Positions 1-8,276 are shown, numbered from the stretch's first letter. The stretch: DNA of 54,084 nucleotides from Caldilineaceae bacterium (GCA_022842065.1 JALHQH010000069.1:1-54084), one strand, 5' to 3'. Numbers and translations: made by a program. The notes: generated by a model from the letters alone, not told the origin.

Positions 1-238
1 GTCAGTAGCGTGATAATATCCATCTGGAGCTTTCCTGTTTGCTAGATTTCCAATGTGAGAGTTGAAAACCTATCTTACTCGAAAGCTCCTTTTCTGCCTC
101 ATTTTGGCGAAGGTATTGTGCATACCGGGTGATTGATTAACCTTTATCTACGGACGAATTGTATCACTCCGTCAGCCGCCGGGCCCAGCGTTTCTATGAC
201 GATGCTCGTTTTGAAGATCTTCTGCAAGCCGCTAGGTA
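1..238. other. Non-coding stretch downstream of thrS
   Basis: No convincing gene is seen. A 9-bp inverted repeat (GGAGCTTTC at 26-34, GAAAGCTCC at 81-89) with a 46-base loop lies beyond the thrS stop and could take part in transcription ending, but it is weak. Open frames that run from here into thrS are antisense shadows. Confidence 0.4.
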
Positions 239-2071
239 CTAGCCATCGCGCCAGCCTTTTTCACGCACGGCCTGTTGGGCCAGGGCGACAAATGCTTCTA
301 CGGCCATTGCGCCCAAATCTTGCTCGCTGCGCAAGCGGACTGCCACCTCGCCATTTGTCATTTCGCGGTTGCCGATCACCAACATATAGGGGACCTTTTG
401 TAGTTGCGCGTCACGGATCTTGGCGTTCATACGTTTGGTCGACTCATCAACTTCGGCGCGTAACCCGGCCTTGCGCAACTGCGCCGCGACACTTTGTGCA
501 TAGGGCAGCTGATGGTCGGTAATCGGAATGATGCGCGCTTGCACCGGTGCCAACCAGATCGGTAACGCGCCGGCCGTGTGCTCGATCAGAATGCCGATGA
601 AGCGTTCCATGGAACCATAAATGACGCGGTGGATGACGACGGGTGTCTTTTCACTGCCATCACGATCCACATAGGTGCAATCAAAACGCCGCGGCAACTG
701 AAAGTCAAGCTGAATCGTCCCCATTTGCCATTGCCGCCCCAGCGCATCTTCCATCAGGATATCTACTTTGGGACCATAGAAGGCGCCGTCGCCCTCGGTA
801 ATCAGATAATTCCCAGGGCCGGTATGCTCATCTAGGATCCGTTTCAACGCCCATTCGGCCTTGTCCCACGTCGCCAGATCACCCACATAGCTCTCCGGGC
901 GCGTGCCCAGCCGCAGCTTGTAGGTCAGCCCAAAGATATGATAGAACAGGTCGGCCAGGGCAAAAATGCGCTCATACTCCTCTTCGATCTGATCCTCGGT
1001 GATAAAGATGTGGGCGTCATCCTGTTGGAACTTTTGCACCCGCAGCAGCCCATGAAGCGTCCCCGATAACTCTTTGCGGTGGAGCATGTCACAGTCGGAG
1101 AGACGCAGCGGCAGCTCCCGATAGCTGCGCACCTTCATGTTGTAGACCACCATCGCATTGGGGCAGTTCATCGGCTTCAGCCCATAGGTCGTATGCTCGT
1201 CAACCGGAATCAGGAACATACTCTCACGATAGTGCTCCCAGTGACCGGAAAGTTCATAGAGTTTGCGGTCGTTGAAGAGCGGCGACGCGATCTCTTGATA
1301 CCCATGTTCCTCATGCACTTGCCGCCAAAAGGCCAGCAGTTCATTGAGCATCTTCAAGCCCTTGGGCAACCAGTAGGGCATGCCCGGCGCGGTCGGGTCA
1401 AAGTGGAAGAGTTCCAACTGTTTGCCCAGCCGCCGATGGTCGCGTTTTTCAGCCTCGGCCAGCCGCCACAGATATTGGTCAAGTTCCGCCTTGCTGCGCC
1501 AAGCCGTCCCATAGATGCGGGTCAGCATCGGGTTCTTTTCGTCGCCGCGCCAGTAGGCACCCGCCACATTCATCAGCTTGATGGCATCCGCAGCGAGCTC
1601 GCTGGTGGCGGCCACATGGGGACCACGACAGAGATCGACAAAGGTATCCTGCTGGTAGACGGTGAGTATTGGCGCTTCTCCTGCGTCCCGCTGGTTGCCA
1701 TGCTCATCCTGCTCGCCCTGGACAAGCTCATCAATGAGCGCCAGTTTGTAGAGTTGATCGGCAAAGAGGGTGCGCGCCTCATCCGGTGATACGGTGCGCA
1801 CCGTAAAGGGATAGTTGCCCCGAATGATCGCGCCCATCCGCGCCGTCAGCCAGGCAAGGTCTTCTTCCGTGGGTGAACGGGGCAGGTCAAAGTCGTAATA
1901 AAAGCCGTCTTCGATGGGGGGGCCGATCGCAAGGCCCGCGCCGGGGAAACGTTCCAGCACTGCTTGCGCCAGCACATGGGCCGCCGAGTGGCGGATGCGG
2001 TAGAGTTGTGGATCATAGCCCTTGGGTATATAGGGGCTAGCGAGCACAACCGCGGGTTGTTGTACACTCAT
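239..2071 (-). CDS. thrS: Threonine--tRNA ligase (TGS-less)
   Basis: Charges tRNA-Thr with threonine in the cytoplasm; 610 aa. The start is ATG at 2071, preceded by an AAGGAGG-like site about 6 bases upstream; longer frames run into the leader. The protein begins almost directly with the editing domain (HSAAH, later DLCRGPH). The usual ~60-residue N-terminal TGS domain of the E. coli type is therefore missing. The class II core follows, with MNCPNAM holding the zinc cysteine and the motif 2/3 region near residues 290-490, then the anticodon-binding domain. A T-box leader precedes it, so expression probably rises when tRNA-Thr is uncharged. The family assignment is secure; absence of TGS is seen directly. 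Confidence 0.97.
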   Translation of the reverse strand: MSVQQPAVVLASPYIPKGYDPQLYRIRHSAAHVLAQAVLERFPGAGLAIGPPIEDGFYYDFDLPRSPTEEDLAWLTARMGAIIRGNYPFTVRTVSPDEARTLFADQLYKLALIDELVQGEQDEHGNQRDAGEAPILTVYQQDTFVDLCRGPHVAATSELAADAIKLMNVAGAYWRGDEKNPMLTRIYGTAWRSKAELDQYLWRLAEAEKRDHRRLGKQLELFHFDPTAPGMPYWLPKGLKMLNELLAFWRQVHEEHGYQEIASPLFNDRKLYELSGHWEHYRESMFLIPVDEHTTYGLKPMNCPNAMVVYNMKVRSYRELPLRLSDCDMLHRKELSGTLHGLLRVQKFQQDDAHIFITEDQIEEEYERIFALADLFYHIFGLTYKLRLGTRPESYVGDLATWDKAEWALKRILDEHTGPGNYLITEGDGAFYGPKVDILMEDALGRQWQMGTIQLDFQLPRRFDCTYVDRDGSEKTPVVIHRVIYGSMERFIGILIEHTAGALPIWLAPVQARIIPITDHQLPYAQSVAAQLRKAGLRAEVDESTKRMNAKIRDAQLQKVPYMLVIGNREMTNGEVAVRLRSEQDLGAMAVEAFVALAQQAVREKGWRDG

Positions 2072-2207
2072 CGTGTACCTCCTTCTGGGTAGAACCAGTG
2101 TCGGCCGTCGCATGGTCATTTCGTCATATCGTCGCCGCGCCGTTGCCCTTGCGCTAGACCGGCAACGGCAGACCCTACGACCATATGAAGAGGCGACTAA
2201 GCGACCA

Positions 2208-2249
2208 CCAATAGAAAGAGCGCCCGTCATTCTGGGACGAGGGCGCTCT
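2208..2249 (-). terminator. T-box regulated terminator
   Basis: A 9-bp GC-rich stem (2241-2249 with 2217-2225) is followed on the minus strand by TTTCTAT. It lies about 140 bases before the thrS start, so it acts as a leader attenuator and not as the end of a gene. Confidence 0.85.
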
Positions 2250-2580
2250 GGCTCGCGGTTCCACCCAGCTTGGCTAAGCAGCGGCACGTGCCGGCTAACT
2301 CAACCCGCTTTACGGCGCATAACGACGCCACCCGGATTGCCGTACTTGATCCAATAGGATAGAAGCTGCCTGATTGGGCGACTACTGGTTGGATGCACTG
2401 CATCCACCACAACCCAATGATCCAATCCTCTAACTAGCGTTTCGTTCCGACAACCAGCTCGGAGAAGGTACCGTACCATCTGGTTACGAGCAGGGCTTGC
2501 AGCCGATGACCCCGCTTCTCTGGCGCAACGCAATGGCACGACTTGGTCTCGTCGATGCTGTTGTTGCTTTAGTTTCGCAC
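2208..2580 (-). ncRNA. T-box riboswitch leader of thrS
   Basis: On the minus strand the T-box core GGGTGGAACCGCG lies at 2266-2254. It is followed by a terminator hairpin whose arms (AGAGCGCCC / GGGCGCTCT) occupy 2249-2241 and 2225-2217, then TTTCTAT. This arrangement of T-box sequence, terminator and aminoacyl-tRNA synthetase is the classical tRNA-sensing attenuator. About 300 structured bases lie upstream and should hold stem I and the threonine specifier. I could not place the specifier codon with certainty, so the upstream limit is approximate. A TTGACA box on the minus strand at 2599-2594 may be the -35 element. Confidence 0.9.
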
Positions 2581-2735
2581 AGGTAGAAAGGAATGTCAAT
2601 CCCCCAAAAGTGTACTTGTACCGGGTTACATATCCAGCCCCCGTATCATTGCCTATCGTTTTCGCCCATCGAGCCGTTATGCTAAAGCAAAGGAGTTATC
2701 TTTATCAAACAACACCCATTTGAGGAGCAATGACG

Positions 2736-3329
2736 ATGGCAACCAAAACAAAAACCAAAGCGGAAGAGTCACTGCGCGGCCGTCAAAATAGCCGCCATAC
2801 GAATGGCAATCTGCGATCCTATGCAGTACCCAATGCGCTGGCAACGCCCACTGATCTGAGCCAGGAAGAGGTCGCGGCGGTGACGGCTGCGGTTAACCCC
2901 TTGATCGCTGATACACTGGCGCTCTATCTAAAATCGAAAAATTTTCACTGGCATCTCTCTGGGGTCCATTTCCGCGATTTTCATCTGCTCTTTGATGAAC
3001 ATGCCGAAGTGCTCATCGAGTCGGTTGACATTTTGGCCGAGCGCATTCGTAAGATCGGTGGTACGACCGTGCGCAGCATCTCGCATGTCAGCGAATTGCA
3101 GACCATCGGCGATGACAATGACGACTTTGTGCCACCTTCGGCGATGATTCGCCGGTTGCTGGCGGATAATCAGCAGATGGCAAAGGCGCAGCGGGCGGCA
3201 ATTGATGTCTGTGACGAAAACCGCGACAGCCCCACCGGCAATTTGTTACAAGAAATTTTGGATCAGACTGAGCGCCGGATCTGGTTCCTCTTTGAAATTG
3301 CGCAGGGATTGGATGAGGCTGACGCATAA
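2736..3329 (+). CDS. dps: Dps-family ferritin (DNA-binding, iron storage)
   Basis: Mini-ferritin that oxidises and stores iron and protects DNA from peroxide; 197 aa. ATG 2736 sits 8 bases after GAGGAG (2722-2727) and is preferred to ATG 2730, which is only 2 bases away. A basic, Lys/Arg-rich N-terminal tail of about 30 residues is typical of Dps proteins that bind DNA. Ferroxidase-site residues are visible in KNFHWHLSG, in the LLFDEHAE stretch and in the D..AERI motif, the pattern shared between subunits in Dps. The gene is monocistronic, with its own leader and a strong terminator behind it. Function is inferred from family; confidence is high. Confidence 0.95.
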   Translation: MATKTKTKAEESLRGRQNSRHTNGNLRSYAVPNALATPTDLSQEEVAAVTAAVNPLIADTLALYLKSKNFHWHLSGVHFRDFHLLFDEHAEVLIESVDILAERIRKIGGTTVRSISHVSELQTIGDDNDDFVPPSAMIRRLLADNQQMAKAQRAAIDVCDENRDSPTGNLLQEILDQTERRIWFLFEIAQGLDEADA

Positions 3330-3346
3330 GCCACCGTTAATCAATT

Positions 3347-3404
3347 AAAAGCCGCAGCCATGACTATGCATCGCCCAATGCACAGTTATGGCTGCGGCTT
3401 TTTT
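3347..3404. terminator. Bidirectional intrinsic terminator
   Basis: Arms AAAAGCCGCAGCCAT (from 3347) and ATGGCTGCGGCTTTTTT (to 3404) form a strong stem. T-runs on both strands serve the convergent dps and methyltransferase genes. Confidence 0.88.
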
Positions 3405-3408
3405 GTTA

Positions 3409-4200
3409 TTATTTGCGCGCCGCTGCATAGATGACTCGGTGCGTCGTATCGGGCACTGCCGGTGGGATCACCCGCAACGGTACCCCTGCACCCTGTTCTG
3501 CAATCAATGGCGGTGGCAAGACCGGCGGTAGCGTAATGGGGGGACCGTGAACGAGGCGTTGGCAGATCTTGGCGACGCGGCCTTGTGGCGCCAACAGCTT
3601 GTGGTCTAAGATACGTTTACGCAGTTGACCGACAAGTTTACTGGCAAGTTTACTGGCTTGGCTTTTTCCTTCAGTCGCAAATGCGCCAAAAAGTTCTACC
3701 GAACGAAACCCACTAGCCCGCAACCACGAATGCAACTGGGGCACCGTAGGGTAATGAATACTCATGCGGCCAGGGGTGAAGTGTGGCCAGTGGGGGTTAC
3801 TCGTGCAGATCAGCAGCGCTCCTGCCGGCCCAAGGACACGATGACATTCGGCGAGCAGCTGTTTGGGTTCGCGCAGATAATAGATCGCCTCGAAGTGTAG
3901 AATCCGGTCAAAACTGCCAGCAGCAAAAGGCAGCTCATGCCCATCCGCACAGAGTAACGGAATATCTGGGTTATGTTGTTGTGCGATCTGCAAAACATTT
4001 TGCGTGTAGTCAAAAGCTACCAGCGTTGAGCTGACCGTGGCCAAATGCGCCAGCCCCAGTCCCGCGCCACAGGCGATTTCCAGCGTGCGCGCCCCTTGGG
4101 CATGGTCGGCCCCAATCGCATAACGTTGACAAAGGCGCTGCAACTGCTCCTGGCTAAGGCCACTAGCCGGTAGCTCCGTAATTGTTGTGTAATCATCCAT
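3409..4200 (-). CDS. Class I SAM-dependent methyltransferase
   Basis: A 263-aa soluble protein of the Methyltransf_11/UbiE-like group. The SAM-binding glycine motif is LEIACGAGLGLAHLA (about residues 39-53). The acidic end of strand 2 is VAFDYT, and the motif IV region (GSFDRILHFEAIYYLREP, about residues 97-114) is clear. The C-terminal ~70 residues are proline-rich and not typical of the core domain. The start ATG is preceded by GAGGAG about 11 bases upstream. The substrate cannot be told: small molecule, quinone or lipid head group are all possible. It is convergent with dps and divergent from nrfH, with no operon partner. Confidence 0.85.
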   Translation of the reverse strand: MDDYTTITELPASGLSQEQLQRLCQRYAIGADHAQGARTLEIACGAGLGLAHLATVSSTLVAFDYTQNVLQIAQQHNPDIPLLCADGHELPFAAGSFDRILHFEAIYYLREPKQLLAECHRVLGPAGALLICTSNPHWPHFTPGRMSIHYPTVPQLHSWLRASGFRSVELFGAFATEGKSQASKLASKLVGQLRKRILDHKLLAPQGRVAKICQRLVHGPPITLPPVLPPPLIAEQGAGVPLRVIPPAVPDTTHRVIYAAARK

Positions 4201-4300
4201 CTACTTGCATACTCCTCATTCCACTTGACACTACTTTCTCCTCTTCATCGCTAGCTTCACCACTGCCATCACGCGTAAACCCTAACTCGATCCGATCCGA

Positions 4301-4316
4301 TGTGACTTTTGTCGCA
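4301..4316 (+). promoter_or_regulatory. Crp/Fnr-type operator of the nrf promoter
   Basis: TGTGACTTTTGTCGCA is a near-palindrome fitting the TGTGA-N6-TCACA consensus with one mismatch. A -10-like GATACT lies at 4338-4343. If that sets the start at 4350, the operator is centred at -41.5, the standard class II activator position. Nearly the same sequence with the same spacing precedes the nos cluster at 11154. Confidence 0.7.
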
Positions 4317-4337
4317 TTCTAGTCGGGGGCGAAGCGC

Positions 4338-4343
4338 GATACT
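4338..4343 (+). promoter_or_regulatory. Candidate -10 box for nrfHA
   Basis: GATACT agrees with TATAAT at 4 of 6 positions and is placed correctly for an activator bound at 4301-4316. No good -35 box is present, as expected for class II activation. The predicted leader to nrfH is about 263 bases and contains the palindromic element at 4359-4433. Confidence 0.5.
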
Positions 4344-4358
4344 GTAGGCGAAATCTGC

Positions 4359-4433
4359 TTATACTCGGCTCTGCCATAATTTAACATTTTTACTCGTGTA
4401 GAAAATGCTAAATTATGACAACCGCTGGTATAA
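4359..4433 (+). repeat. Palindromic element, copy 1 (nrf leader)
   Basis: A ~75-base palindrome bounded by TTATAC and GTATAA. The inner stem is CATAATTTAACATTTT (4375-4390) against AAAATGCTAAATTATG (4402-4417), with an 11-base loop. A second copy lies in opposite orientation at 8149-8226, upstream of a cytochrome c gene. The copies differ by paired changes in the stem: AA/TT here, CG/CG there. It would be transcribed from the promoter above. Confidence 0.75.
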
Positions 4434-4612
4434 CTAGCCAGGTGGCTGGTTTATAAATAGATCTTTATCGGTATGATGTAAATCCGCTGTCCATTTGGAT
4501 GTTGATCGATTGATACACTGCTGTTTGAAACGGTGATGATCTTTCTTAGCTAGTGGTTACCCGTATCAATGTTTACAGCAACCGCCATCGCGACATGGTT
4601 TAGGGGGTACGC

Positions 4613-5083
4613 ATGTCATTTTTTTCGTTATTCAAGGATCGAATTCTTTTTCTCAGTTTGGGGGTGGGTGTATTAATTGGCCTGGCCGGCTATACGTTTC
4701 AATATGCCGAGGGCACCGCCTATCTCTCGAATGATCCCAAAGCGTGCGCCAACTGCCACATTATGCGTGATCAATATGATGGCTGGCAAAAAGGTAGTCA
4801 TCATGCGGTTGCTACCTGTAACGATTGCCATACGCCCCATGCGCTCATTCCCAAATATCTTTCAAAAATGCAAAATGGCTTCTGGCATTCCAAGGGCTTT
4901 ACGCTGCAGGATTTCCATGAGCCAATTCAAATCAAACCGTACAATGCGGCGATCCTACAGGAGAACTGTCTCGGCTGTCACGCCGCGCTGGTCAGTGCGA
5001 TCGCATCGCACAGCGATGACGGGCAACAGGAAGTCGATTGTGTCAAATGCCATGCCGATGTCGGCCATGGTCCTAGTCAGTAG
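4613..5083 (+). CDS. nrfH: Tetrahaem cytochrome c, NrfH type
   Basis: Membrane-anchored quinol dehydrogenase that passes electrons to NrfA; 156 aa. One N-terminal membrane helix (about residues 8-28) is followed by four haem c motifs: CANCH, CNDCH, CLGCH and CVKCH. The first is followed by IM (CxxCHxM), the NrfH signature in which methionine near haem 1 acts as ligand. Size and haem count fit the NapC/NirT family short form. nrfA follows 120 bases downstream across a repeat-rich spacer, so the two are probably co-transcribed as a two-gene operon. The upstream Crp/Fnr site suggests anoxic or N-oxide control. Confidence 0.95.
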   Translation: MSFFSLFKDRILFLSLGVGVLIGLAGYTFQYAEGTAYLSNDPKACANCHIMRDQYDGWQKGSHHAVATCNDCHTPHALIPKYLSKMQNGFWHSKGFTLQDFHEPIQIKPYNAAILQENCLGCHAALVSAIASHSDDGQQEVDCVKCHADVGHGPSQ

Positions 5084-5190
5084 AACAGTAAATCGGTAAA
5101 TCAGTAAATCGGTAAGTGAGTAAATCAGTAGATAGGTATGTCTATACGTATGTACCGATGTACCTATCTACCGATTTACTGCTCTACCAA
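5084..5190 (+). repeat. Octamer inverted array between nrfH and nrfA
   Basis: Degenerate direct repeats of an 8-base unit (GTAAATCG or GTAAATCA) fill the left half. Their complement (CTACCGATTTACTG, about 5169-5182) fills the right half, so the spacer can fold on itself. A related array lies at 6779-6876, so nrfA is flanked by both. No protein is encoded here. Confidence 0.75.
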
Positions 5191-5203
5191 AGCGGAGGAA
5201 ATA

Positions 5204-6628
5204 ATGAAATTTAGTACTAAGTTACTTTATGGATTGACCGTGGTGGTCGTCGCCGCGGCTACGATTGGGGTCATGTTTTTGCTGCAAAATATCAATGAGC
5301 GCAAAGAAGAGGCCAAGGAAGATGTCTTTCAGATCGTTGCCTTGAGCGAAGAGATTGTTGATCCTGCGGTTTGGGGCCAAAACTATCCCCGCCAATATGA
5401 CAGCTATCAGCGCACCGTCGACATCGAGCGTACCCGTTATGGGGGTAGTGAAGATTTTCAAAAGCTTGACCAAGATACCCGTTGGCGAACGATCTTTAAT
5501 GGCTATGGCTTTGGCTTTGATTATCGAGAAGACCGCGGCCATGCCTATATGTTGATTGATCAGCGCGAAACTGAGCGGGTCAAACGGATTAAGCAACCGG
5601 GGGCTTGTTTACACTGCCACGCCTCAGTAATTCCTGCGTACTATGAAAAGGGCCTCGAAGCCGGTATTGGCACCAGCGAAGAGCAGCGGTCGGAAGCAAT
5701 TATGAAGGGCTTTGAAATCGTAAACGCCATGCCCTATAGCGTGGCCACCACCTTGGTCGAGCACCCAATTACCTGTAACGACTGTCACAGCCCAGAGACG
5801 ATGCAATTGCGGGTAACGCGTCCCGGCTTTATCAACGGCATCAAAGCCTTGGCCCAGTCTGACGATCCCGTCTCTCATTTGCCGAGCATCGAACGGTGGC
5901 GCACAAGCGGCAAGGAAGGCGACTATGACGCCAATACGATGGCCAGCCGCCAAGAGATGCGATCTTTTGTCTGTGCCCAATGTCACGTTGAATACCACTT
6001 TAAGGGTGATGAAAAGTTGCTCACCTACCCCTGGCAAAATGGGCTGAAGATGGAAGAGGCCGAAGCCTATTATGATGAGATCGGCTTCAAAGATTGGACG
6101 CACAAGGATAGTGGCGCGCCGACGCTCAAGGCGCAACATCCCGAATTCGAACTATGGAGCCAGGGCGTCCATGCCGCCAGCGGTGTTGCCTGCGCCGACT
6201 GTCATATGCCCTATGAGCGTACGGGCGCCGTTAAAGTTAGCAATCATCAGACGCGCAGTCCCTTGCTCAATGTCAACAACTCGTGCCAAACCTGTCACAA
6301 TTTCCCTGAAGCCGAGTTGACCCGGCGCGTGCTGCAGATTCAAGAGCGCACCGAGGCCTTAATGAGCCGTGCCGAAGACGCCGTGATGGCGCTCATCGCT
6401 GACACTAGCGCGGCAATGGCCAATGGTGCCACCGACGAACAGCTAGTCGTCGCCCGTGACTATCAACGCAAGGCCCAATGGCGGCTTGACTATGTCGCTG
6501 CCGAAAATTCGATGGGCTTCCACGCACCCCAGGAGGCCGCCCGCATCCTCGGCGAAGCAATTGATTATGCCCGCCAAGGTCAGTTGGAACTTACCAAGTT
6601 AACCGCCGCCGTAGCCACCGCCCCATAA
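5204..6628 (+). CDS. nrfA: Ammonia-forming cytochrome c nitrite reductase
   Basis: Reduces nitrite to ammonium by six electrons outside the membrane; 474 aa. ATG 5204 follows GGAGG by 5 bases. An N-terminal hydrophobic segment (about residues 8-28) is a signal or anchor. Five haem motifs are seen: CLHCH, CNDCH, CAQCH, CADCH and CQTCH. The active-site landmarks of NrfA are kept: RGHAY (distal Arg), CHVEYHF (Tyr) and LKAQHPEFELW (His). Unusual point: at the position of the catalytic haem, where most NrfA proteins have CxxCK, this one has CLHCH, as in a minority group of NrfA. Partner of the upstream nrfH. Confidence 0.95.
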   Translation: MKFSTKLLYGLTVVVVAAATIGVMFLLQNINERKEEAKEDVFQIVALSEEIVDPAVWGQNYPRQYDSYQRTVDIERTRYGGSEDFQKLDQDTRWRTIFNGYGFGFDYREDRGHAYMLIDQRETERVKRIKQPGACLHCHASVIPAYYEKGLEAGIGTSEEQRSEAIMKGFEIVNAMPYSVATTLVEHPITCNDCHSPETMQLRVTRPGFINGIKALAQSDDPVSHLPSIERWRTSGKEGDYDANTMASRQEMRSFVCAQCHVEYHFKGDEKLLTYPWQNGLKMEEAEAYYDEIGFKDWTHKDSGAPTLKAQHPEFELWSQGVHAASGVACADCHMPYERTGAVKVSNHQTRSPLLNVNNSCQTCHNFPEAELTRRVLQIQERTEALMSRAEDAVMALIADTSAAMANGATDEQLVVARDYQRKAQWRLDYVAAENSMGFHAPQEAARILGEAIDYARQGQLELTKLTAAVATAP

Positions 6629-6670
6629 TCGAGCGCTACGCCCGGACTTCTATCGCAATCAGACTGATGC

Positions 6671-6722
6671 CCATAAATAGATATAGCGAGCAACGCTAGT
6701 TGCTCGCTATATCTATTTATGG
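6671..6722 (+). terminator. Perfect 24-bp hairpin after nrfA
   Basis: The arms at 6671-6694 and 6699-6722 are exact complements around a GCTA loop. There is no T-run, so it is not a standard intrinsic terminator, but it sits 42 bases after the nrfA stop. It is one of a family of such hairpins at gene ends in this window. Confidence 0.65.
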
Positions 6723-6778
6723 AACCTCACCGTTTTTTCCCTCTGCCCATGATCAGCTATCATAGAGCGTAGAAAATA

Positions 6779-6876
6779 ATCGTAGAGCAGTAGAGCAGTA
6801 GAGCAGTAAATCGGTAAATCGGTAAATCGGTAGACAAGTACCGATATACCGATATACCGATTTACCGATTTACCAA
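6779..6876 (+). repeat. Octamer inverted array after nrfA
   Basis: Direct repeats of GTAGAGCA and then GGTAAATC on the left face ACCGATAT and ACCGATTT repeats on the right, making a self-complementary stretch. The units are the same as in the 5084-5190 array. It ends about 30 bases before the next gene. Confidence 0.75.
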
Positions 6877-6904
6877 TGACCCGTCCAGTTCCAGGAGTGT
6901 ATGC

Positions 6905-7921
6905 ATGCCACAACCCTTCCGGCTTGGCTTTTTTACCCATCTCGAAGGGCCAGGCGCGCCCAAGCAGATCTACCAGGAGACAATGGAGCTTTTTATCGCC
7001 GCCGAACAATTAGGGTTTGATGCGGTGTGGGTCGCGCAACATCACTTTGTTGGCCATCCTGGTCGTCTGCCTTCTCCCTTTCCCTTTCTGGCAGCGGTGG
7101 CGGCGCGGACTGAGCGGCTGCGCTTGGGGATCTCGATTCTCGTTTTACCGCTGGAACACCCTGTGCGTGTGGCAGAAGATGCGGCCGTCGTCGATACGCT
7201 CAGCGGGGAGCGGTTGGAAGTCGGGATTGGCAGCGGTGGTGACCTCAATGAATATACTCCCTTTGGTGTCGCCGCCGAGGAACGGTTTGTACGGACAACG
7301 GCTAGCTTGCACGCCTTGCAACATGCCCTGCGCGGTGAACCACTGGGTGATGCTGGGCAGATTTTACAGCCGCCGGCTCCCACCCTGGTTAACCGCCTCT
7401 GGCAGAGCGCGGCGAGCGAACAGGGTGCCCACTACGCGGCGCAGAATGGTGTGGGCATGTTATTGGCGCGCGCAGCTTGGGGTAATGATGAGCCAAGTGA
7501 TCAGATCCAACTGCGGATCGCCCAACGCTATCTGGTTGAGTGGCAACAACAAACTGCGCCACGCATTGGTCTGTCGCGTGGTATCTATCCGGCTGCGGAT
7601 CGGGCGACTGCGCTGGCTGAGGTCCGAGCGGGTGTGTTGCGGGAGATGGCGCCCAGGATCAAACGTGGCCAGTTGGCGGCTGGTCTACCTTTGGAGCGCT
7701 ATTGCGCTGCCATGAACCTGGCCTATGGTCATCCGGCAGAAATTGCGGCCACATTAGCGGCCGATCGCGTCTTGCCCCATACGACTGACTTAATTCTGCA
7801 ATTTAATCCAGTCAAACCGCCGCTTGGCCAGGCACTGCGCATGTTGGAGCAGGCTGCAACCGAGATTGCGCCGGCACTTGGTTGGCGACCTGCCCCTGCC
7901 TTGGCCACGGCGGGTGTCTAA
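6905..7921 (+). CDS. Luciferase-like flavin monooxygenase
   Basis: A 338-aa member of the bacterial luciferase-like superfamily (FMN- or F420-dependent TIM barrel). Family features are the N-terminal strand RLGFFTHLEGP, AEQLGFDAVWVAQHHF (about residues 34-49), the RLRLGISILVLPLEHPVRVAED core and the nearby glycine motif ERLEVGIGSGGD. ATG 6905 follows AGGAG by 7 bases. The substrate is unknown: alkane, sulfonate or coenzyme F420-linked reactions are all possible. It sits between respiratory genes but has its own leader, so a metabolic link with them is not shown. Confidence 0.88.
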   Translation: MPQPFRLGFFTHLEGPGAPKQIYQETMELFIAAEQLGFDAVWVAQHHFVGHPGRLPSPFPFLAAVAARTERLRLGISILVLPLEHPVRVAEDAAVVDTLSGERLEVGIGSGGDLNEYTPFGVAAEERFVRTTASLHALQHALRGEPLGDAGQILQPPAPTLVNRLWQSAASEQGAHYAAQNGVGMLLARAAWGNDEPSDQIQLRIAQRYLVEWQQQTAPRIGLSRGIYPAADRATALAEVRAGVLREMAPRIKRGQLAAGLPLERYCAAMNLAYGHPAEIAATLAADRVLPHTTDLILQFNPVKPPLGQALRMLEQAATEIAPALGWRPAPALATAGV

Positions 7922-8148
7922 ATCTTTTGAATCCGCGGGCATTTCTGAATCCGCCAGACAATTGGTAAGTTTTTTTACTGTAATGCCCGACGCGCAAGCG
8001 TAAAGTCATAAACGCAATACCCACTCCGTACTACAAAGCCAGTCCATATTTTTGCGTTTATGCAATCAATAGGTATGATAGTGTGATACAGTTCTTGTCG
8101 AAATCGATGGCAGCATGTGCCATGTTGCCTTTACAGCGCTGCCGTTGA
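7922..8148. other. Intergenic region upstream of the cytochrome c gene
   Basis: Two short inverted repeats are seen. CGGGCATT (7936-7943) pairs with AATGCCCG (7982-7989), probably at the end of the monooxygenase transcript. CATAAACGCAA (8007-8017) pairs with TTGCGTTTATG (8052-8062). A possible promoter is TTGCGT (8052) and TATGAT (8074-8079) with a 16-base spacer. No gene is visible. Confidence 0.45.
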
Positions 8149-8226
8149 TTATATACTAGCGGTTGTCATCGTTTAACATTTTACTTGTAATATAAAATGT
8201 TAAACGATGACAGCGCCAAGTATAAA
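8149..8226 (-). repeat. Palindromic element, copy 2
   Basis: Perfect 20-bp arms at 8164-8183 and 8193-8212 surround a 9-base loop, inside outer TATAC-type ends. Read on the minus strand it aligns along its length with the element at 4359-4433. It lies about 50 bases before the cytochrome c start, so it is probably in that leader. Confidence 0.78.
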
Positions 8227-8276
8227 CCGTCATCTACTGATTCTTTTTATTTCATCAATTTGTTTGGGAGGAAATT

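Noticed and set aside
133..522. Frame at the left end of the window
   Set aside because: Antisense to the end of thrS, with no family resemblance.
2250..2600. Small frames in the thrS leader
   Set aside because: They lie in the T-box RNA structure and have no ribosome sites.
8085..8105. Crp/Fnr site before the first cytochrome c gene
   Set aside because: TGTGATACAGTTCTTG has one good half-site only; the second half does not match at the required spacing.
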